The notes under the pieces are model-generated. The model was not told where the DNA came from. It was given only the letters and a program-made list of their open reading frames with translations, and did not search any database. Source: Desulfovibrio sp. (GTDB taxonomy: Bacteria > Desulfobacterota > Desulfovibrionia > Desulfovibrionales > Desulfovibrionaceae). From it: DNA of 7,044 nt. Position numbers and translations under genes: made by a program. The stretch lies in contig JAIWOE010000192.1 in the NCBI GenBank assembly GCA_020217165.1, positions 1 to 7,044 on the forward strand. The letters run 5' to 3'. Of this stretch, positions 5,729 through 7,044 are shown piece by piece (position 1 is the stretch's first letter; the number at the start of each line of letters is the position of its first letter).

Positions 5729-6263
5729 AAAAGCCTGTCAGACACACGCGTTCTTCGCCGTCGCGTTCCGCCAGCAGTACATCCACATGCTGACTGCGCG
5801 CGGTCTCTACAGCCAATCCCAGATAATCCGGTTGAATGGGCAACTCCCTGTGACCGCGGTCCACCAGGGCCAGCAACTCGATCTTGCGGGGGCGGCCGAA
5901 GTCGAGAATCGCCTCCATGCCCGCCCGCACGGTGCGGCCGGTAAAGAGGACATCATCCACTAGGATGATGGCGCGGCCATCGATATCAAAGGGAATGTCC
6001 GTATGGCTGATGGAGGGCCGGACATCCAGACTCGTCCAGTCGTCCCGATACAGATTGATGTCCAGCTTGCCCAATGGCACCGGCGAGTCCAGACGGGCAT
6101 CCAGCAGGCTCTTGAGCCGCTCGGCAAGGTCTGCGCCGCGGCGCTGGATGCCGATGAGGGCGAGATCGCGGCAGGAACCGTGGCGGGTGATGGCCTCGGT
6201 GGCCATGCGTTCCAGGGCAGCGCCAATATCGCGGGCAAGCATCAGGTCGTGGCAGTCAGACAT
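5727..6263 (-). CDS. pyrR: PyrR, bifunctional pyr operon regulator / uracil phosphoribosyltransferase
   Basis: PyrR belongs to the type I phosphoribosyltransferases. In Gram-positive bacteria it binds pyr mRNA in response to UMP and attenuates transcription, and it also makes UMP from uracil and PRPP. The product from the chosen start is 178 aa, the usual length. AIILVDDVLFTGRTVRAG (98-115) is the PRPP-binding loop in the form diagnostic for PyrR. IGIQRRGADLAERL (37-50) and LDINLYRDDW (67-76) are the N-terminal family blocks, and LALVDRGHRELPIQPDYLG (131-149) is the PyrR hood/RNA-binding region. The usual GKN.PT following that block is replaced by LAVETARSQ. An in-frame ATG at 6308 adds 15 residues but has no ribosome-binding site, while the ATG at 6263 has AGGA about 11 nt upstream and matches the family N-terminus. 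No other pyrimidine gene is in the window. Whether it regulates RNA in this organism is not known. Confidence 0.9.
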   Translation of the reverse strand: MSDCHDLMLARDIGAALERMATEAITRHGSCRDLALIGIQRRGADLAERLKSLLDARLDSPVPLGKLDINLYRDDWTSLDVRPSISHTDIPFDIDGRAIILVDDVLFTGRTVRAGMEAILDFGRPRKIELLALVDRGHRELPIQPDYLGLAVETARSQHVDVLLAERDGEERVCLTGF

Positions 6264-6427
6264 GGCCGTGGGCGTCCTGTGTGTCTTGTTTGAGCAAACA
6301 ATTCCCATTCTAAAGCAATACAGAACACCATTTCTGAAAAAAAAGCAACGCGCATGGCGGCAGCAGGCAGTCAGCCGGCCAGCGCACCTATGGGTTGTAA
6401 AGAGATTTTCTATGCGACGGCATTTCG

Positions 6428-6456
6428 TTGACTTTCCTGGTTGGCAGCCTTAGATG
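6428..6456 (+). promoter_or_regulatory. Candidate promoter of the HesB-like selenoprotein gene
   Basis: TTGACT (6428-6433) and TAGATG (6451-6456) are 17 nt apart, placing a start near 6463 and leaving a leader of about 25 nt. The -35 matches five of six positions but the -10 only three. A small inverted repeat, AGATG/CATCT (6452-6456 / 6463-6467), overlaps the -10. Confidence 0.4.
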
Positions 6457-6487
6457 CCAATACATCTCACACTCTTTTGGAGGCATC

Positions 6488-6805
6488 ATGGTAACATTGA
6501 CGGACAATGCCATCCGGGAATTGGACGCGTACTTCGCGGACAAGCCCAAAAGCGCCATCCGCGTGTACCTCGCTCCTGGTGGTTGAGCCGGCCCGCGGCT
6601 GGCACTGGCTCTGGATGAGCCTAACGACAAGGACGAAGTGTTTACGCAAGGCGACTACTCCATTATTATGGAACGGGAACTTTTCAACCAGGCAAAGCCC
6701 CTGCGGATTGACGTGTCCTACATGGGCTTTTCCGTGGAATCCAGCCTGCAGCTCGGCGGCGGCTGCAGCTCGGGCAGCTGCTCCAGCGGCTCCTGCAGCG
6801 TATAA
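6488..6805 (+). CDS. HesB/IscA-like Fe-S cluster protein with in-frame UGA (selenoprotein)
   Basis: A-type carriers of this family bind and pass on Fe-S clusters or iron through conserved cysteines. The reading frame gives 105 aa if the UGA at 6584-6586 (codon 33) is read as selenocysteine. On its 5' side the frame reads AIRVYLAPGG and on its 3' side AGPRLALALDEPNDKDEVF, an unbroken match to the family pattern GGC(S/A)GPRLALALDEP, with Sec in place of the first conserved Cys. Homology therefore continues through the stop. MGFSVESSLQLGGG (79-92) is the later family block. The tail GGGCSSGSCSSGSCSV carries three cysteines (93, 98, 103) spaced five apart instead of the compact CGC of IscA. A strong GGAGG (6479-6483) precedes the ATG by four nt. 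HesB-like selenoproteins are known from Desulfovibrio. Routine annotation would truncate it at 32 residues or call it a pseudogene. The partner and client proteins are unknown. Confidence 0.9.
6584..6621 (+). promoter_or_regulatory. UGA (Sec) codon and candidate bacterial SECIS hairpin
   Basis: The UGA at 6584-6586 is followed after 20 nt by a 5-bp stem GGCTC (6607-6611) / GAGCC (6617-6621) closing the loop TGGAT. Bacterial SECIS elements lie in the coding region just after the UGA, with a small apical loop containing G, about 16-37 nt downstream; the loop here starts 26 nt after it. A competing hairpin (AGCCG with CGGCT, next to the UGA) is also possible. The fold was judged by eye. Confidence 0.65.
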
Positions 6806-6830
6806 CGCGACCCGCCTGCAGACGCATAAG

Positions 6831-6866
6831 AGCGCCCTTCCGCACCGAGGACAGGGCGCTTTTTTA
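6831..6866 (+). terminator. Intrinsic terminator of the HesB-like gene
   Basis: A perfect 8-bp stem AGCGCCCT (6831-6838) / AGGGCGCT (6853-6860) with a 14-nt loop is followed directly by a run of six T (6860-6865). It lies 25 nt after the TAA, so the UGA at codon 33 does not mark the end of the transcription unit. Confidence 0.9.
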
Positions 6867-6915
6867 TGGGTGCCCTCCTCTGCCACCTCGCATTATCGGC
6901 TGCAACATTTCCTGC

Positions 6916-6945
6916 TTGACAATCCCCCACCCCTTTGGCTATTTC
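6916..6945 (+). promoter_or_regulatory. Candidate promoter of tRNA-Ala
   Basis: A perfect -35 TTGACA (6916-6921) is followed after 18 nt by TATTTC (6940-6945), matching three of six -10 positions, then a GC-rich CGCC. It sits between the upstream terminator and the tRNA and would start transcription a few nt before it. Confidence 0.5.
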
Positions 6946-6958
6946 TCGCCACCTGCAC

Positions 6959-7034
<76 letters not shown>

Positions 7035-7044
7035 AATTTCCTAA

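Noticed and set aside
6321..6344. CAGAA/TTCTG hairpin beside a run of A, as a terminator
   Set aside because: The stem is only 5 bp, and the T-run on the minus strand comes before the hairpin, not after it. It also lies upstream of pyrR, not at a gene end.
6488..6586. HesB-like gene as a pseudogene with a nonsense mutation
   Set aside because: The downstream 72 codons keep family sequence without further damage, the UGA replaces the conserved Cys exactly, and a hairpin follows at SECIS distance.

Overview
The window is GC-rich and most resembles a sulfate-reducing deltaproteobacterium of the Desulfovibrionaceae. Three things point there: a B12-riboswitch-led run of FecCD-type permease, ATPase, binding protein and CobI (an order I recall from Desulfovibrio genomes), a HesB/IscA-like gene with an in-frame UGA as in Desulfovibrio selenoproteins, and the strong GC bias at third codon positions. 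This placement is an inference from content; no database search was made.

Left and middle, minus strand (about 1-5092). One transcription unit reads leftward: a TTGACA promoter near 5087, a cobalamin riboswitch aptamer (4890-5048), a leader of about 205 nt, an ABC permease (3611-4684), its ATPase (2760-3614), a periplasmic substrate-binding protein (1961-2878), CobI/CbiL (1227-1964) and a family-2 glycosyltransferase that runs off the left edge. Start and stop codons overlap by 4 nt at two junctions, and the ATPase and binding-protein genes overlap by 119 nt, so the genes are tightly coupled. The riboswitch and CobI indicate that the transporter imports cobalamin or another corrinoid, with expression shut down when B12 is sufficient. 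No outer-membrane TonB receptor is present here.

Centre (about 5087-5730). A second TTGACA promoter faces right, almost back to back with the riboswitch promoter. A perfect 10-bp inverted repeat (5092-5101 / 5121-5130) spans the gap between them and could be a shared operator. The rightward gene encodes a small secreted protein with eight cysteines and no family I recognise. It ends before a perfect 14-bp dyad lying between convergent genes. The 10-bp repeat unit occurs a third time at the end of pyrR.

Right (5727-7044). pyrR (pyrimidine regulator/uracil phosphoribosyltransferase) reads leftward. Divergent from it is a HesB/IscA-like Fe-S protein gene interrupted by a UGA at codon 33, exactly where relatives have the first conserved cysteine. 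A hairpin begins 20 nt after the UGA, so this is best read as a selenoprotein. A clear intrinsic terminator and then a tRNA-Ala(GGC) with its own promoter close the window.

The most notable items are the UGA-containing HesB-like gene, the divergent promoter/operator region, the unknown cysteine-rich secreted protein, and a His-rich insertion in the transporter ATPase.
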